Assembly: GCF_003987095.1 (NCBI RefSeq)
Contig: NZ_PIQA01000003.1
Location: 288,882-352,881 of the forward strand
Length of the DNA stretch: 64,000 nt
Direction of reading: 5' to 3'
Source: Idiomarina piscisalsi
GTDB taxonomy: Bacteria; Pseudomonadota; Gammaproteobacteria; Enterobacterales; Alteromonadaceae
Shown here: in pieces, positions 29,237 to 39,266 of the stretch
How positions within the stretch are numbered: position 1 is the stretch's first letter
Layout: the number at the start of each line of letters is the position of its first letter
The notes under the pieces: model-generated
The model's input: only the letters and a program-made list of their open reading frames with translations
What the model was told of the DNA's origin: nothing
Databases searched by the model: none
Translations under genes and position numbers: made by a program

Positions 29237-30214
29237 ATGAAGCAAGTGACCCAGAACTTCCGCCAATTAGGCCAACAAGTCCTGGATATTGAGAAACAGG
29301 CCATTGAAGGGCTGTATGAGTACCTTGATGACAACTTCGATGCTGCCTGCCAGACATTATTTAACTGCAAAGGCCGGGTTATTGTTACCGGCATGGGTAA
29401 ATCAGGACACATTGGCGGGAAAATTGCGGCGACACTCGCCTCAACCGGAACACCATCGTTCTTCGTTCACCCGGGTGAAGCCAGCCACGGCGATCTGGGC
29501 ATGGTCGCTGCTCAAGACGTTGTCATCGCTATTTCAAACAGCGGTGAAACATCAGAAGTTCTCAATATTTTGCCAGTTATAAAGCGCCTTGGTGTGCCGC
29601 TGATAGCCATGACAGGCAAGCCCGAGTCGACACTTGCCCGACTGGCTGATACACACGTTTGCATTGCAGTAGCACAGGAAGCCTGTCCGTTAGGTTTGGC
29701 GCCAACAGCCTCGACTACAGCAACCCTGGTGATGGGTGATGCGTTAGCCGTGGCCCTGTTAAACGCCCGTGGCTTTACGGCGGACGATTTTGCATTGTCA
29801 CATCCTGGCGGTTCTTTAGGTAAGCGTTTGCTGCTTCGTTTGCAAGACATTATGCACACCGGCGAACGTATTCCGTTAGTGTCAGAAAGTGCCATTATTC
29901 GTGATGCATTGCTGGAAATGTCACGTAAAGGTCTAGGTATGACGGCAATTACCGACGCACAAGGTCGACTGGCCGGTATTTTCACCGATGGCGATTTACG
30001 CCGCATTCTCGATAACCAAGTCGATGTACACACAACTTCTATTGCCGATGTTATGACTCGTTCTTGCACAACAGCAAATGCTGATATGCTGGCCGCAGAA
30101 GCCTTAAAACTTATGCAAGACCGCAAGATAAACGGCCTTATCATTACTGACCAGGAAGGCCGTCCTTGTGGCGCGATGAATATGCATGACTTACTGCAAG
30201 CAGGAGTTCTGTAA
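29237..30214 (+). CDS. kdsD: D-arabinose 5-phosphate isomerase
   Basis: KdsD interconverts ribulose 5-phosphate and arabinose 5-phosphate, the first step of KDO synthesis for LPS. The SIS domain (about 35-175) has GMGKSGHIGGKIAATLASTG and SNSGETSEV. Two CBS domains follow (about 205-325). The family motif SHPGGSLGKRLL is at about residue 196. 325 residues. First gene of the kds-lpt operon here. Confidence 0.97.
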   Translation: MKQVTQNFRQLGQQVLDIEKQAIEGLYEYLDDNFDAACQTLFNCKGRVIVTGMGKSGHIGGKIAATLASTGTPSFFVHPGEASHGDLGMVAAQDVVIAISNSGETSEVLNILPVIKRLGVPLIAMTGKPESTLARLADTHVCIAVAQEACPLGLAPTASTTATLVMGDALAVALLNARGFTADDFALSHPGGSLGKRLLLRLQDIMHTGERIPLVSESAIIRDALLEMSRKGLGMTAITDAQGRLAGIFTDGDLRRILDNQVDVHTTSIADVMTRSCTTANADMLAAEALKLMQDRKINGLIITDQEGRPCGAMNMHDLLQAGVL

Positions 30215-30215
30215 C

Positions 30216-30770
30216 ATGGAATGCATTAATACTTGGTATGGCGACATCGAAAAGCCATTGTTCGAGCGTTTTTCTCAAGTTCGACTGTTAGTGCTCGATA
30301 TCGACGGTGTTTTTTCCGATGGTCGCATTTACCTCGGTAACGACGGAGAGGAACTAAAAGCTTTTCACACTCGTGACGGCTTTGGTATGAAAGCACTAAA
30401 GAATGCCGGTATAGAAACAGCCGTTATAACTGGCCGTCAATCGGACATCGTTCAGCGGCGCATGCAGCACTTGGATGTGTCTCACATTTATCAGGGACAA
30501 ACGGATAAAACCCAGGCGTTCAACGAGCTTCTGTCTCAACACAACTTAAGTGCGGAACAAACCGCTTATGTGGGTGACGACACACCAGATCTTGCACTAA
30601 TACAACAGGCAGGCATTGGCGTAGCGGTGAAAGACGCACACCCGTCTGTTCAGCAACAGGCACAATATATTACCCGGTGCGCTGGCGGTTTTGGTGCCGT
30701 GCGTGAAGTATGCGATTTAATTATGTTGAGCCAGGGGCTTTTGCATGACGCCAAAGGAGCCAGTGTGTGA
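30216..30770 (+). CDS. kdsC: 3-deoxy-D-manno-octulosonate 8-phosphate phosphatase
   Basis: KdsC removes the phosphate from KDO-8-phosphate. C-type HAD phosphatase without a cap: LDIDGVFSDG (nucleophile aspartate), ITGRQSDIVQRR, and YVGDDTPDLALI. The ATG at 30216 follows CAGGAG and lies just after the kdsD stop, giving 184 residues; an upstream in-frame ATG inside kdsD is rejected. Confidence 0.96.
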   Translation: MECINTWYGDIEKPLFERFSQVRLLVLDIDGVFSDGRIYLGNDGEELKAFHTRDGFGMKALKNAGIETAVITGRQSDIVQRRMQHLDVSHIYQGQTDKTQAFNELLSQHNLSAEQTAYVGDDTPDLALIQQAGIGVAVKDAHPSVQQQAQYITRCAGGFGAVREVCDLIMLSQGLLHDAKGASV

Positions 30771-31330
30771 ATTGGCGTATCGTCGGTATTATTGTCCTTT
30801 TGTTTGGCTTAGGACTCTTACTTGTGCTGCGTCCTTTTAGTGATGACGACGAAGAAGGCGCTGCTACTGCGACAAAGTTGATGCAGCCGGACTTTACGGC
30901 CTACGGCCTTGAGACCAAGATATTTGAGAGTTATGGTGCTTTGGCGCACCAAATTCGCTCTGAAGAAATGGCACACTACAACCAAATTGGTTTGACCGAA
31001 CTGAAACAGCCAAAGTATTCCGTCTTTTCACAAGACGGTACTGAAACCTGGCAAGTCAGTGCGGAGCAAGGTACCTTTTACGATGACAAAACGCTGATTC
31101 TGGAGCGCAGTGTCGAGATACAGGCTTTGCTGGAAAGTTCACCAATACAACGCATCATGACAGAATACCTGGTTATAGACTTAGCCAATGAGTCCATGAG
31201 TACTGAATACCCAGTAATAATGCGAGGGCCACAAGTGGTCGTTCGTGGTGATGGTTTAAGCGCCGACATGAGCGCAGAAATAATGGAGTTAAAACGACAT
31301 GTTAAAACGGTTTTCCAGCCAAAGTCTTAG
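30767..31330 (+). CDS. lptC: LPS export ABC transporter periplasmic protein LptC
   Basis: LptC is a bitopic protein that receives LPS from LptB2FG and passes it to LptA. Membrane anchor about 4-21, then an OstA-like beta-jellyroll (about 40-180), with EEMAHYNQIGLTELKQPKYSVF. GTG start overlapping the kdsC stop (GTGTGA-type), and a 32-base overlap with lptA at its end. 187 residues. Confidence 0.95.
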   Translation: MNWRIVGIIVLLFGLGLLLVLRPFSDDDEEGAATATKLMQPDFTAYGLETKIFESYGALAHQIRSEEMAHYNQIGLTELKQPKYSVFSQDGTETWQVSAEQGTFYDDKTLILERSVEIQALLESSPIQRIMTEYLVIDLANESMSTEYPVIMRGPQVVVRGDGLSADMSAEIMELKRHVKTVFQPKS

Positions 31331-31835
31331 CTTCCTGGCGCTATTAGTGCTTCCTTTGGCTGTTATGGCGCAAGGAAAAGCTGACTTTAAAAAGCCGATG
31401 GAAGTCGAGTCGAGCCACGAGCAGTTCGACATCAAGAATAATAAGCTAGTACTGACTGACAACGTTATCATTCGGCAAGGTACCTTGCTTATTAACGCTG
31501 ACCGACTTGAAGCCTCTGCCAGTGAAAACGGTGAACAAGCAGACACCTTTATTGCGGAAGGCTCTCCGGCAACCTATACACAAACGCTGGAAAACGGTAA
31601 TGAAATTAGTGCTCAAGCCAATAAGATAACCTACTTCCAGGCTGAGCAGCGGCTGGAGTTAAGTGGCGATGCAAAAATTTCGCAAGGTACCAGTAGTTCA
31701 AGTGGCGATACTATTGTTTATGACTTGGCTGAGCAAACCATCTCGGCAAGCAGTTCTGATACCGATAACGGACGCGTGATTACGATATTTACGCCGAAAA
31801 CAAAAGACGACAAAAACGATAACGAGAACCCTTAA
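31299..31835 (+). CDS. lptA: LPS transport periplasmic bridge protein LptA
   Basis: LptA polymerises into the periplasmic LPS bridge. A signal peptide to about residue 25 (VMAQ) precedes the OstA/LptA domain (about 30-150), with [25 protein letters not shown] and [23 protein letters not shown]. 178 residues with a short charged tail. Start lies within lptC; next gene lptB begins 1 base after its stop. Confidence 0.95.
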   Translation: MLKRFSSQSLSFLALLVLPLAVMAQGKADFKKPMEVESSHEQFDIKNNKLVLTDNVIIRQGTLLINADRLEASASENGEQADTFIAEGSPATYTQTLENGNEISAQANKITYFQAEQRLELSGDAKISQGTSSSSGDTIVYDLAEQTISASSSDTDNGRVITIFTPKTKDDKNDNENP

Positions 31836-31836
31836 T

Positions 31837-32562
31837 ATGGCAACCTTACGAGTTAAACATCTCGCCAAAAGCTTTAAGCGTCGTCAGGTTGTAAAGGACG
31901 TCAGCCTGGAAGTCAGTCAGGGCCAAATTATTGGGCTGTTAGGGCCAAATGGTGCCGGCAAAACAACCACCTTCTATATGATAGTCGGCTTAATCAACAG
32001 CGACAAAGGCCAAATTTTACTGGATAAAGACGACTTAACCGCTCTACCTATGCACGAGCGTGCTCGCCGCGGAATTGGCTACTTACCGCAAGAGGCGTCT
32101 ATTTTCAGAAAATTGACCGTGCGTGATAACTTGATGGCTATTTTAGAAACTCGCAAAGAGCTCTCTGCAAACGAGCGTGAAGAGCAGCTCGACTCGCTGC
32201 TGGAGGAGTTTAATATTGGGCATATCGCTAATAGCCTGGGCATGAGTTTATCTGGCGGCGAGAGGCGCCGCGTTGAAATCGCCCGCGCATTAGCTGCTGA
32301 GCCCACGTTTATTCTGTTAGATGAGCCTTTCGCAGGCGTTGACCCTATTTCGGTTATCGATATTAAGAAAATTGTTGAACATTTAAAACAGCGTGGTATT
32401 GGTGTACTTATTACCGATCATAATGTCAGAGAGACACTGTCCGTTTGTGAACACGCGTATATTGTTAGTCATGGAGAACTTATTGCCAGCGGAGATGCAG
32501 AAAGTATATTATCAAATCAACAGGTTAAAGACGTTTACCTCGGTGAGCAGTTCACCCTTTAA
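31837..32562 (+). CDS. lptB: LPS export ABC transporter ATPase LptB
   Basis: ATPase of the LPS extractor LptB2FG. Walker [10 protein letters not shown], signature [20 protein letters not shown], Walker [14 protein letters not shown], switch [10 protein letters not shown]. 241 residues, the standard length. Between lptA and rpoN as in E. coli. Confidence 0.97.
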   Translation: MATLRVKHLAKSFKRRQVVKDVSLEVSQGQIIGLLGPNGAGKTTTFYMIVGLINSDKGQILLDKDDLTALPMHERARRGIGYLPQEASIFRKLTVRDNLMAILETRKELSANEREEQLDSLLEEFNIGHIANSLGMSLSGGERRRVEIARALAAEPTFILLDEPFAGVDPISVIDIKKIVEHLKQRGIGVLITDHNVRETLSVCEHAYIVSHGELIASGDAESILSNQQVKDVYLGEQFTL

Positions 32563-32583
32563 TGTGATACCGGGACGATAACC

Positions 32584-34044
32584 ATGAGACAAAGTCTGCA
32601 GCTAAAAATTGGTCAGCAACTGACCATGACGCCTCAGTTACAACAAGCTATACGCTTGCTGCAGCTCTCTTCGCTCGACTTACAGGCAGAGATTCAAGAC
32701 GCTCTGGACAATAACCCACTGTTAGAAGTAGAGAGTGAGCAGTCCCAGGACAGCGACAATGCGGACCATGTAAACTCCTCACATAAAGACGACAGCCAGC
32801 GCGAAACATCCGACGTTATTAAAACTCAGGAAATGCCGGAAGACCTGCCTGTCGACAGTACCTGGGACGATACTTATTCGTCATCTACGCCAGTCAATGG
32901 CGCAGCATCGAGCAATAAGTCGTACGACGGCGACTACGAGGTTTACCAAGGCTCAACCAGCGAATCTCTGCAGGATCATCTCATTTGGCAAATGCAGCTC
33001 TCACACTTTTCTGAGGAAGACACCGCCATTGGCGAAGCCATTATTGAGGCTATTGACGACAACGGTTATTTAACCGCCGATATCGACGACATTATAGAGT
33101 CTGTGCACCTACCCGAGGTTGGCGAGGAAGAAGTTTGCATGGTACTCAAGCGCATTCAACATTTCGATCCTGTCGGAGTTGGTGCGCGCACAGTCAGTGA
33201 GTGTCTCGCTATTCAGTTACAACAACTGGATGACCGCACGCCGTTCAAAGACGACGCCCTAACCCTTGTTTGCGATCATATGGACTTGTTAGGCAACCGC
33301 GATTTTCGCAATATTCAGCGCAAACTAAAGCTAACAGAAGGCGACTTGCGGGAAGTGATGCGCCTGATTCAGCAAATGCACCCGCATCCGGGCGAGCAAA
33401 TTGCTCAGCAAGAAGTCGAGTACGTTGTTCCTGACGTTGCGGTCATGAAAAAGAATGGTCGCTGGGTGGTCGAATTAAATCCGGACAGCGTACCTAAATT
33501 AAAGGTGAATGAAGAATATGCTGCCTTAAGCAAGGCTGCGAAATCATCGGCTGACAGTCAGTATATTAAAAACCATACGCAAGAAGCGCGTTGGTTTATT
33601 AAAAGCCTCGAAAGCCGTAATGAGACGCTACTGAAGGTGGCTAACTGCATTGTCCAGCGCCAACAAGGCTTTTTTGAGCACGGCGAGGAGGCAATGAAGC
33701 CAATGGTGCTTAATGATGTCGCCGAAGCGGTGGAAATGCATGAAAGCACAATTTCACGAGTGACAACGCAGAAGTTTTTACATTGCCCAAGAGGCATTTT
33801 TGAACTGAAATACTTTTTCTCTAGCCATGTCAGTACAGAAGGTGGAGGTGAGTGTTCAAGTACCGCAATACGTGCTTTAATTAAGAAGTTAGTCGCTGCA
33901 GAGAATCGCAGCAAACCGTTAAGCGACAGCAAAATCGCTGAACTGATAGCCGAGCAAGGCATCAAAGTAGCGAGGAGGACAATTGCGAAGTACCGGGAAT
34001 CATTGAATATTCCCTCATCGAGTCAACGCAAGAGTCTTTTATAA
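32584..34044 (+). CDS. rpoN: RNA polymerase sigma-54 factor
   Basis: Sigma-54 directs activator-dependent transcription of nitrogen, flagellar and other genes. Region I is the glutamine/leucine-rich N-terminus (LKIGQQLTMTPQLQQAIRLLQLS), followed by an acidic region II, the core-binding and HTH domains, and the invariant RpoN box ARRTIAKYR near the C-terminus. 486 residues. Downstream genes hpf, ptsN, rapZ and npr keep the canonical order. Confidence 0.98.
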   Translation: MRQSLQLKIGQQLTMTPQLQQAIRLLQLSSLDLQAEIQDALDNNPLLEVESEQSQDSDNADHVNSSHKDDSQRETSDVIKTQEMPEDLPVDSTWDDTYSSSTPVNGAASSNKSYDGDYEVYQGSTSESLQDHLIWQMQLSHFSEEDTAIGEAIIEAIDDNGYLTADIDDIIESVHLPEVGEEEVCMVLKRIQHFDPVGVGARTVSECLAIQLQQLDDRTPFKDDALTLVCDHMDLLGNRDFRNIQRKLKLTEGDLREVMRLIQQMHPHPGEQIAQQEVEYVVPDVAVMKKNGRWVVELNPDSVPKLKVNEEYAALSKAAKSSADSQYIKNHTQEARWFIKSLESRNETLLKVANCIVQRQQGFFEHGEEAMKPMVLNDVAEAVEMHESTISRVTTQKFLHCPRGIFELKYFFSSHVSTEGGGECSSTAIRALIKKLVAAENRSKPLSDSKIAELIAEQGIKVARRTIAKYRESLNIPSSSQRKSLL

Positions 34045-34070
34045 CTTGTAAACTGCAGAAGGAAGACGTT

Positions 34071-34358
34071 ATGCAAATTAATCTTACTGGTCATCATATC
34101 GATATCACTGAGTCTCTGCGTGAGTATGTGGATACAAAATTTGCTAAGTTAGAGCGCCATTTTGACCATATAACCAACGTTCACGTCATCCTTAATGTTG
34201 AAAAAACGAATCAAAAAGCAGAAGCTACCGTGCATTTGAACGGCGGTGAAATTTTTGCTGACTCTGTTCACGATGATATGTACGCAGCCATTGATGGTTT
34301 AATCGATAAGCTTGACCGTCAGGTTATTAAACACAAAGAAAAAATGAAAAAGCATTAG
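34071..34358 (+). CDS. hpf: Short ribosome hibernation promoting factor HPF
   Basis: HPF binds the small subunit and promotes 100S ribosome dimers in stationary phase. The 95-residue length identifies the short form. Sequence hallmarks are INLTGHHIDITESLREYV, EATVHLNGGEIFADSVHDDMYAAIDGLIDKLDRQV and a basic tail. SD AAGGAAG precedes the ATG. Confidence 0.96.
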   Translation: MQINLTGHHIDITESLREYVDTKFAKLERHFDHITNVHVILNVEKTNQKAEATVHLNGGEIFADSVHDDMYAAIDGLIDKLDRQVIKHKEKMKKH

Positions 34359-34361
34359 TCC

Positions 34362-34832
34362 ATGCAAATAAGTGAGTTGTTAAGCCCCGACTGCACCAAG
34401 TGTGCAGTCGAGGGTGCAAGTAAAAAGCGGTTATTAGAAACCATTAGCCAAATTGTCGCGCCGAAACTGTCAGGCATTACCCGTCATGACATTTTTGAAA
34501 GCCTTATAAATCGCGAGCGCTTGGGAAGTACCGGCATTGGTTTAGGTATTGCGATACCTCATGGACGACTCGCTAAAGCCAGCCATCCGGTTGCCGTATT
34601 ATTGACGTTGGATGAGCCGATTGAATTTGACGCTATTGATAACCAGCCGGTTGATATTATTTTTGCGCTGTTAGTACCTGAGTCAGAGCATGAAAACCAT
34701 TTACAGACACTGGCCGCAGTTGCACGTCGCATGAACGACAAAGATTGCACCAGAGCACTTCGCAACGCTGATACAGACAACGCACTTTATCAACTATTTA
34801 TTGGGGAAGGTGAAGATAAGCCATGCAACTGA
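34362..34832 (+). CDS. ptsN: Nitrogen PTS enzyme IIA
   Basis: EIIA-Ntr, the output phosphocarrier of the nitrogen PTS, which regulates potassium and stress processes by its phosphorylation state. The phospho-acceptor is His67 in GLGIAIPHGRL. 156 residues. It overlaps rapZ by 10 bases. Confidence 0.96.
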   Translation: MQISELLSPDCTKCAVEGASKKRLLETISQIVAPKLSGITRHDIFESLINRERLGSTGIGLGIAIPHGRLAKASHPVAVLLTLDEPIEFDAIDNQPVDIIFALLVPESEHENHLQTLAAVARRMNDKDCTRALRNADTDNALYQLFIGEGEDKPCN

Positions 34833-35674
34833 TTATTGTCAGTGGTCGCTCGGGATCGGGTAAAACTATCGCCCTTCGAGTACTCGAGGATCTTGGCTTT
34901 TACTGTGTCGACAACTTACCCATTAGCCTACTACCAACACTGGTCCATGCGGTCATGGAACAGTATTCTAAAATTGCCATAAGCATTGACGTTCGCAACT
35001 TGCCAGAGCATTCAGAAGAGCTGCTCGATTCACTGAATTTTCTACCCAAAGGGGTTGAACCAGAAGTTCTGTTTATTGACGCCGACGACAACACCCTACT
35101 TAAGCGATTTGGTGAAACACGCCGGTTGCACCCGCTGTCGCAAAAAGAGTTACCTTTGGTTGATGCGTTACAAGCTGAACTGAAGTTGCTAGAGCCTATT
35201 ATGGAACGCGCCACCTGGCGCCTCGACAGCAGCGACTTGTCATTGCATCAACTGAGCGAAGAGGTGCGAGAGCGTGTATTAGGCAGAGCAGATAAAAAAC
35301 TGATTATCGTTTTTCAGTCATTCGGGTTTAAGTATGGACTGCCGAAAGACGCCGACTTTGTGTTTGACGCTCGCATATTGCCTAATCCGCACTGGCAACC
35401 CGAGCTCAAATTGCTCACGGGGTTAGACCCGGATGTGCAGCATTATTTCCGGCAACAGCCGTTAGTGACTAAGTTTATTTATCAGCTCGAAAACTTTTTA
35501 GGAACCTGGCTGCCACACTTCCAGCGCAGCAACCGCAGCTACTTAACAATTGCTACAGGCTGTACTGGCGGGCAGCATCGTTCCGTTTATATTTCTCAGC
35601 AGTTAGCAGAGCGTTTTGAACAAAAATCGGTGAAAGTTCAGGTTCGTCATCGGGAGTTAAAGCAGCATGACTAA
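34823..35674 (+). CDS. rapZ: RNase adapter protein RapZ
   Basis: RapZ binds GlmZ-type small RNA and guides RNase E cleavage in E. coli, sensing glucosamine-6-phosphate. Walker A GRSGSGKT at 8-15, RLHPL, and C-terminal TGCTGGQHRSVYI. 283 residues. Overlaps ptsN and npr. Whether a GlmY/GlmZ system exists here cannot be seen. Confidence 0.96.
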   Translation: MQLIIVSGRSGSGKTIALRVLEDLGFYCVDNLPISLLPTLVHAVMEQYSKIAISIDVRNLPEHSEELLDSLNFLPKGVEPEVLFIDADDNTLLKRFGETRRLHPLSQKELPLVDALQAELKLLEPIMERATWRLDSSDLSLHQLSEEVRERVLGRADKKLIIVFQSFGFKYGLPKDADFVFDARILPNPHWQPELKLLTGLDPDVQHYFRQQPLVTKFIYQLENFLGTWLPHFQRSNRSYLTIATGCTGGQHRSVYISQQLAERFEQKSVKVQVRHRELKQHD

Positions 35675-35942
35675 AGCTTGCAAGACACTTGTTATACAAA
35701 ATAAACTAGGACTTCATGCTCGGGCAGCCACTAAACTTGCGCAGCTCACACAGTCATTCAAATCTGAAATTACCGTTCAGCAAGGCGAGCAGTGTGTTAA
35801 CGCAGCAAGTGTTATGTGTTTAATGCTACTTGCCAGTCAACAGGGCAAGTCGGTTGAGGTTTGTGCTGAAGGCGATGACGCAGAAGACGCATTAGTAGCA
35901 GTGAGTGAATTGTTCGAAGATCGCTTTGAGGAAAACGAGTAA
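35667..35942 (+). CDS. npr: Nitrogen PTS phosphocarrier NPr
   Basis: HPr-like carrier that passes phosphate from EI-Ntr to PtsN. Active His17 in KLGLHARAATKLAQL; the second conserved region reads NAASVMCLMLLA. 91 residues. Overlaps rapZ by 8 bases and is followed 3 bases later by mgtE. Confidence 0.95.
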   Translation: MTKACKTLVIQNKLGLHARAATKLAQLTQSFKSEITVQQGEQCVNAASVMCLMLLASQQGKSVEVCAEGDDAEDALVAVSELFEDRFEENE

Positions 35943-35945
35943 CAC

Positions 35946-37307
35946 ATGATAGCCGAGCTGTCCGATAAAGAATATGCCATGCAAAGAATTCAGGAGGTTA
36001 ACTCTGCGTTAGCCGACGGTATGTTCGTGGCCGCTCGACGCATGCTTCACAACATGCCTGCCTGCGACGTTGCCTTACTTCTGGAGTCGTCGCCACCGAA
36101 AAGCCGTTCGAAAATCTGGAAGCTTGTCGACATTGACGAGCACGGCGAAATTCTTGAAGAACTGAACGAAGAGGTTCAGAAAGATATTATTCGTCAGATG
36201 GCGCCGGAAAATCTGGCCGCCGCGACTGAAGGCATGGATACCGACGACTTGGCTTACGTGTTACGGGGTTTGCCCGAGCCAGTGTATCAGGAAGTCTTAA
36301 AGTCGATGGACGAAGGCGACCGGGAGCGGGCTGAAACCGCTCTTTCCTACGCCGAAGACAGCGCTGGTGGTATCATGAATACTGATACCATTACGGTGCG
36401 CTCAGACGTCACCATCGACGTTGTATTGCGTTATCTGCGCCTTAAAGGGGAGTTACCGGAAGCAACAGACAAGCTCTATGTTGTCGACCGTAATGAAAAA
36501 GTTACCGGTGAAATATCTCTAACGCAATTACTGACCGTAGATCCCAGCCGCCGTATCGATGAAATTATGTCGTCAGATATTACGACCATACCCGTCGATA
36601 TGGAAGAAACCGAAGTAGCAAAGCTCTTCGAACGTCATGACTGGGTCTCCGCGCCGGTTGTGGATAGTGACCAGCAGCTTGTTGGTCGTATCACTATCGA
36701 CGATGTGGTGGATATTATTCGCGAAGATGCTCAGCACTCTATGCTGAGTATGGCAGGTTTGGAAGACGACGAAGATACCTTCGCGCCCGTACTGAAAAGT
36801 ACCCGCCGCCGCACTGTTTGGTTAGCCGTCAACTTAGTTACCGCCTTGCTCGCCGCCATGGTGAGTTCATTATTCGAAGATATTTTAGCGCAAATGGCGG
36901 TGCTGGCTATTCTCAATACCATAGTTCCAAGTATGGGAGGAATTGCCGGTAGTCAGACTCTGACGTTGGTGATTCGGGGCATGGCGCTCGGCCATATAGG
37001 CTCCAGTAACTCTCGCTGGTTAATCGGTAAAGAGCTCGCAATAGGCTTTCTGAACGGCGTTATTTGGTCGGTACTTATTGCGGCGGTTGTCGCGCTCTGG
37101 AAGCAGGATTTACTGGTCGGCGGTATTATCGCCTTTGCCATGATGATGAACTTACTGGCAGCAGCACTGGCCGGTGCAACCGTACCGCTGATACTGAAAC
37201 GCTTTAACATTGACCCGGCTCTTGCCGGCGGTGTTATTCTGACTACGGTCACCGATGTAGTGGGTATTTTCGCCTTCCTTGGCTCAGCAACCCTGTTACT
37301 CTCTTAA
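35946..37307 (+). CDS. mgtE: Magnesium transporter MgtE
   Basis: Mg2+ channel with an N-terminal MgtE-N superhelix (about 30-130), paired CBS domains (about 135-255), a plug helix and five membrane segments (about 285-453). The membrane motif NTIVPSMGGIAGSQTLTLVIRGMALG carries the pore region. 453 residues. In Vibrio and Shewanella-type genomes it also ends the rpoN-npr operon. No Mg riboswitch was seen upstream, consistent with its place inside an operon. Confidence 0.96.
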   Translation: MIAELSDKEYAMQRIQEVNSALADGMFVAARRMLHNMPACDVALLLESSPPKSRSKIWKLVDIDEHGEILEELNEEVQKDIIRQMAPENLAAATEGMDTDDLAYVLRGLPEPVYQEVLKSMDEGDRERAETALSYAEDSAGGIMNTDTITVRSDVTIDVVLRYLRLKGELPEATDKLYVVDRNEKVTGEISLTQLLTVDPSRRIDEIMSSDITTIPVDMEETEVAKLFERHDWVSAPVVDSDQQLVGRITIDDVVDIIREDAQHSMLSMAGLEDDEDTFAPVLKSTRRRTVWLAVNLVTALLAAMVSSLFEDILAQMAVLAILNTIVPSMGGIAGSQTLTLVIRGMALGHIGSSNSRWLIGKELAIGFLNGVIWSVLIAAVVALWKQDLLVGGIIAFAMMMNLLAAALAGATVPLILKRFNIDPALAGGVILTTVTDVVGIFAFLGSATLLLS

Positions 37308-37332
37308 CCGCCTTAAGCGCGTAAAGGGAAGC

Positions 37333-38679
37333 TTAGTGGCCTGCCACACTCATTTGCTCTAACAGTACAGAGCCGGTATGCAACGCATGGCGATCATCCG
37401 TATCGTTACCAATAGCGACTATATTCGCCAGCATATCTTTTAAGTTTCCGGCGATAGTCACCTCTTCTACAGGGTATTGAATTTCGCCATTTTCTACCCA
37501 AAAACCAGCGGCACCGCGTGAGTAGTCACCATTGACCAGATTAACACCCTGCCCCATGACCTCCGTTACAAGAAGCCCGGTTCCCATTTGCTGGCACAAC
37601 TGCTGCAACGAGTTGTCTTGCTGACTTACACGCCAGTTATGTATGCCGCCTGCATGGCCGGTTGGTTGCATATCCATTTTACGAGCCGCGTAACTCGTCA
37701 ACAGGTAGGTTTCGAGCGTTCCCTTATCAACAATGGTTCTGTCCTTGGTTTTTAGACCTTCCGCATCAAATGGTGAGCTTGCCAGGCCTCCCACAATATG
37801 TGGGCGCTCTTGAATGGTCAGCCATTCTGGCAACACCTGTTTGCCGAGGTGGTCGAGTAAAAAGCTCGACTTACGATACAAATTGCCACCACTAATAGCT
37901 GACACTAAATGCCCAAACAAGCTGCCAGCAATATCGGCGCGGAAAATGACCGGGACTTTGGCGGTTGGTACCTGTCTGGCTCCCAGACGAGACAACGTTT
38001 CACTGGCGGCGTCTTCTGCCACCTTCTCTGGCGTCCACAAGTCCGACGTTTTTCTCGCTACCGTGTAGCTCATGTCCCGCTGCATTTTATCGCCTTCACG
38101 GGCAATTAACGCACAGCCCAGGTTGTGGCGAGACTGCAGGAACCCGCCGATAAAGTCGTGTGTGTTTCCATAAACACGGAAACCGGTATGACTTCCGTAG
38201 TGTGCGCCGTCGGAATTCACAATACGGTCATCGAGATTCAGTGCGTGCTTCTCGCACGCAAGCGCTTGCTCAATCGCATATTCGGCGCTTTGGTCACCCG
38301 GATGACACAAATCTAAGTCCGCAATTTCGGTTGCCATGAGCTCTGCCGGGGCCAAGCCATTATATGGGTCTGGCGACGTGAAGCGAGCAATGTCACAGGC
38401 TTTCTCGACCGCCGCCTCAATAGCCTGCTTTGACAGGTCCGTCGTCGAAGCAGAGCCCTTCTGATTTCCTCGGTATACTGTGATACCTAACGCGCCGTCC
38501 TGATTAAACTCGACAGTCTCGACCTCACCCAAACGAGTCCCTACAGAAATACCTGAAGTTTGGCTAATAGAACATTCCGCATCACTGGCTCCTTTTTGCT
38601 TCGCCAGTGACAAGGCTTCTTTTACCGCAGCCTCAACCTGCCCCATCTCTTTATTAAGGTCATCCAGTTGTACTATCAA
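37333..38679 (-). CDS. pmbA: Metalloprotease subunit PmbA/TldE
   Basis: PmbA (TldE) forms a heterodimer with TldD, a zinc protease that trims peptides such as microcin B17 and CcdA. PmbA is the non-metal subunit and lacks the HExxxH. 448 residues with the C-terminal family motif VTIAGNLKDMLANIVAIGND. TTG start with GAGGAG upstream; Met12 is an alternative. Divergent from darP. Confidence 0.94.
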   Translation of the reverse strand: MIVQLDDLNKEMGQVEAAVKEALSLAKQKGASDAECSISQTSGISVGTRLGEVETVEFNQDGALGITVYRGNQKGSASTTDLSKQAIEAAVEKACDIARFTSPDPYNGLAPAELMATEIADLDLCHPGDQSAEYAIEQALACEKHALNLDDRIVNSDGAHYGSHTGFRVYGNTHDFIGGFLQSRHNLGCALIAREGDKMQRDMSYTVARKTSDLWTPEKVAEDAASETLSRLGARQVPTAKVPVIFRADIAGSLFGHLVSAISGGNLYRKSSFLLDHLGKQVLPEWLTIQERPHIVGGLASSPFDAEGLKTKDRTIVDKGTLETYLLTSYAARKMDMQPTGHAGGIHNWRVSQQDNSLQQLCQQMGTGLLVTEVMGQGVNLVNGDYSRGAAGFWVENGEIQYPVEEVTIAGNLKDMLANIVAIGNDTDDRHALHTGSVLLEQMSVAGH

Positions 38680-38732
38680 AAAACTCTCCTCACTGCTAAA
38701 CTAGCGGCTTTAGCGCTAATCGAGTTGTAATT

Positions 38733-39266
38733 ATGTCGAAACGAAAATCACAAAAACCATCCTCTGATGTCGACGCTCATGACAATGACGATTTCGTCAG
38801 TAAGTCACAAAAAAAGCGCGAAATGGCAGAGCGACAAAAGGTCGGTACCGACTTAGTCGAGCTCAGTGATGCTCAGTTAAAGAGCATGCCACTAGACGAT
38901 GAGCTTCGTGACGCCATATTACTGGCTCGTAAAATTCGTAATAAACACGAAGGCTACCGACGCCAGCTTCAATTCATTGGTAAACTGATGCGCTCCCGGG
39001 ACATTGAGCCCATTGAACAAGCGCTGTCAGACCTTCGTAATGCGCACCAGCAGGAAACCACTAAGTTTCACGCTGTCGAAGACGCCCGGGACTCGCTCCT
39101 CAATGGCGGAGACGAGGCCTTGCAAAGCTTTATCGAGAACTACCCTCAGGCCGATCGTCAAAAAATCCGACAACTTATGCGCTTAGCTGAGCAGCAAAAA
39201 GCCCAGGAAAAGCCACCTAAGGCGGCCCGCGAGCTTTTTGTTTATCTGCGCAGCGTTATTCTTTAA
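38733..39266 (+). CDS. darP: Ribosome-associated protein DarP (YjgA)
   Basis: DarP (YjgA) binds late 50S assembly intermediates in E. coli. The 177-residue sequence has the family core: KSQKKREMAERQKVGTDLVELSD, IRNKHEGYRRQLQFIGKLMR, ending in KAARELFVYLR. It lies between pmbA and tldD and abuts the tldD stop with no spacer. Confidence 0.94.
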   Translation: MSKRKSQKPSSDVDAHDNDDFVSKSQKKREMAERQKVGTDLVELSDAQLKSMPLDDELRDAILLARKIRNKHEGYRRQLQFIGKLMRSRDIEPIEQALSDLRNAHQQETTKFHAVEDARDSLLNGGDEALQSFIENYPQADRQKIRQLMRLAEQQKAQEKPPKAARELFVYLRSVIL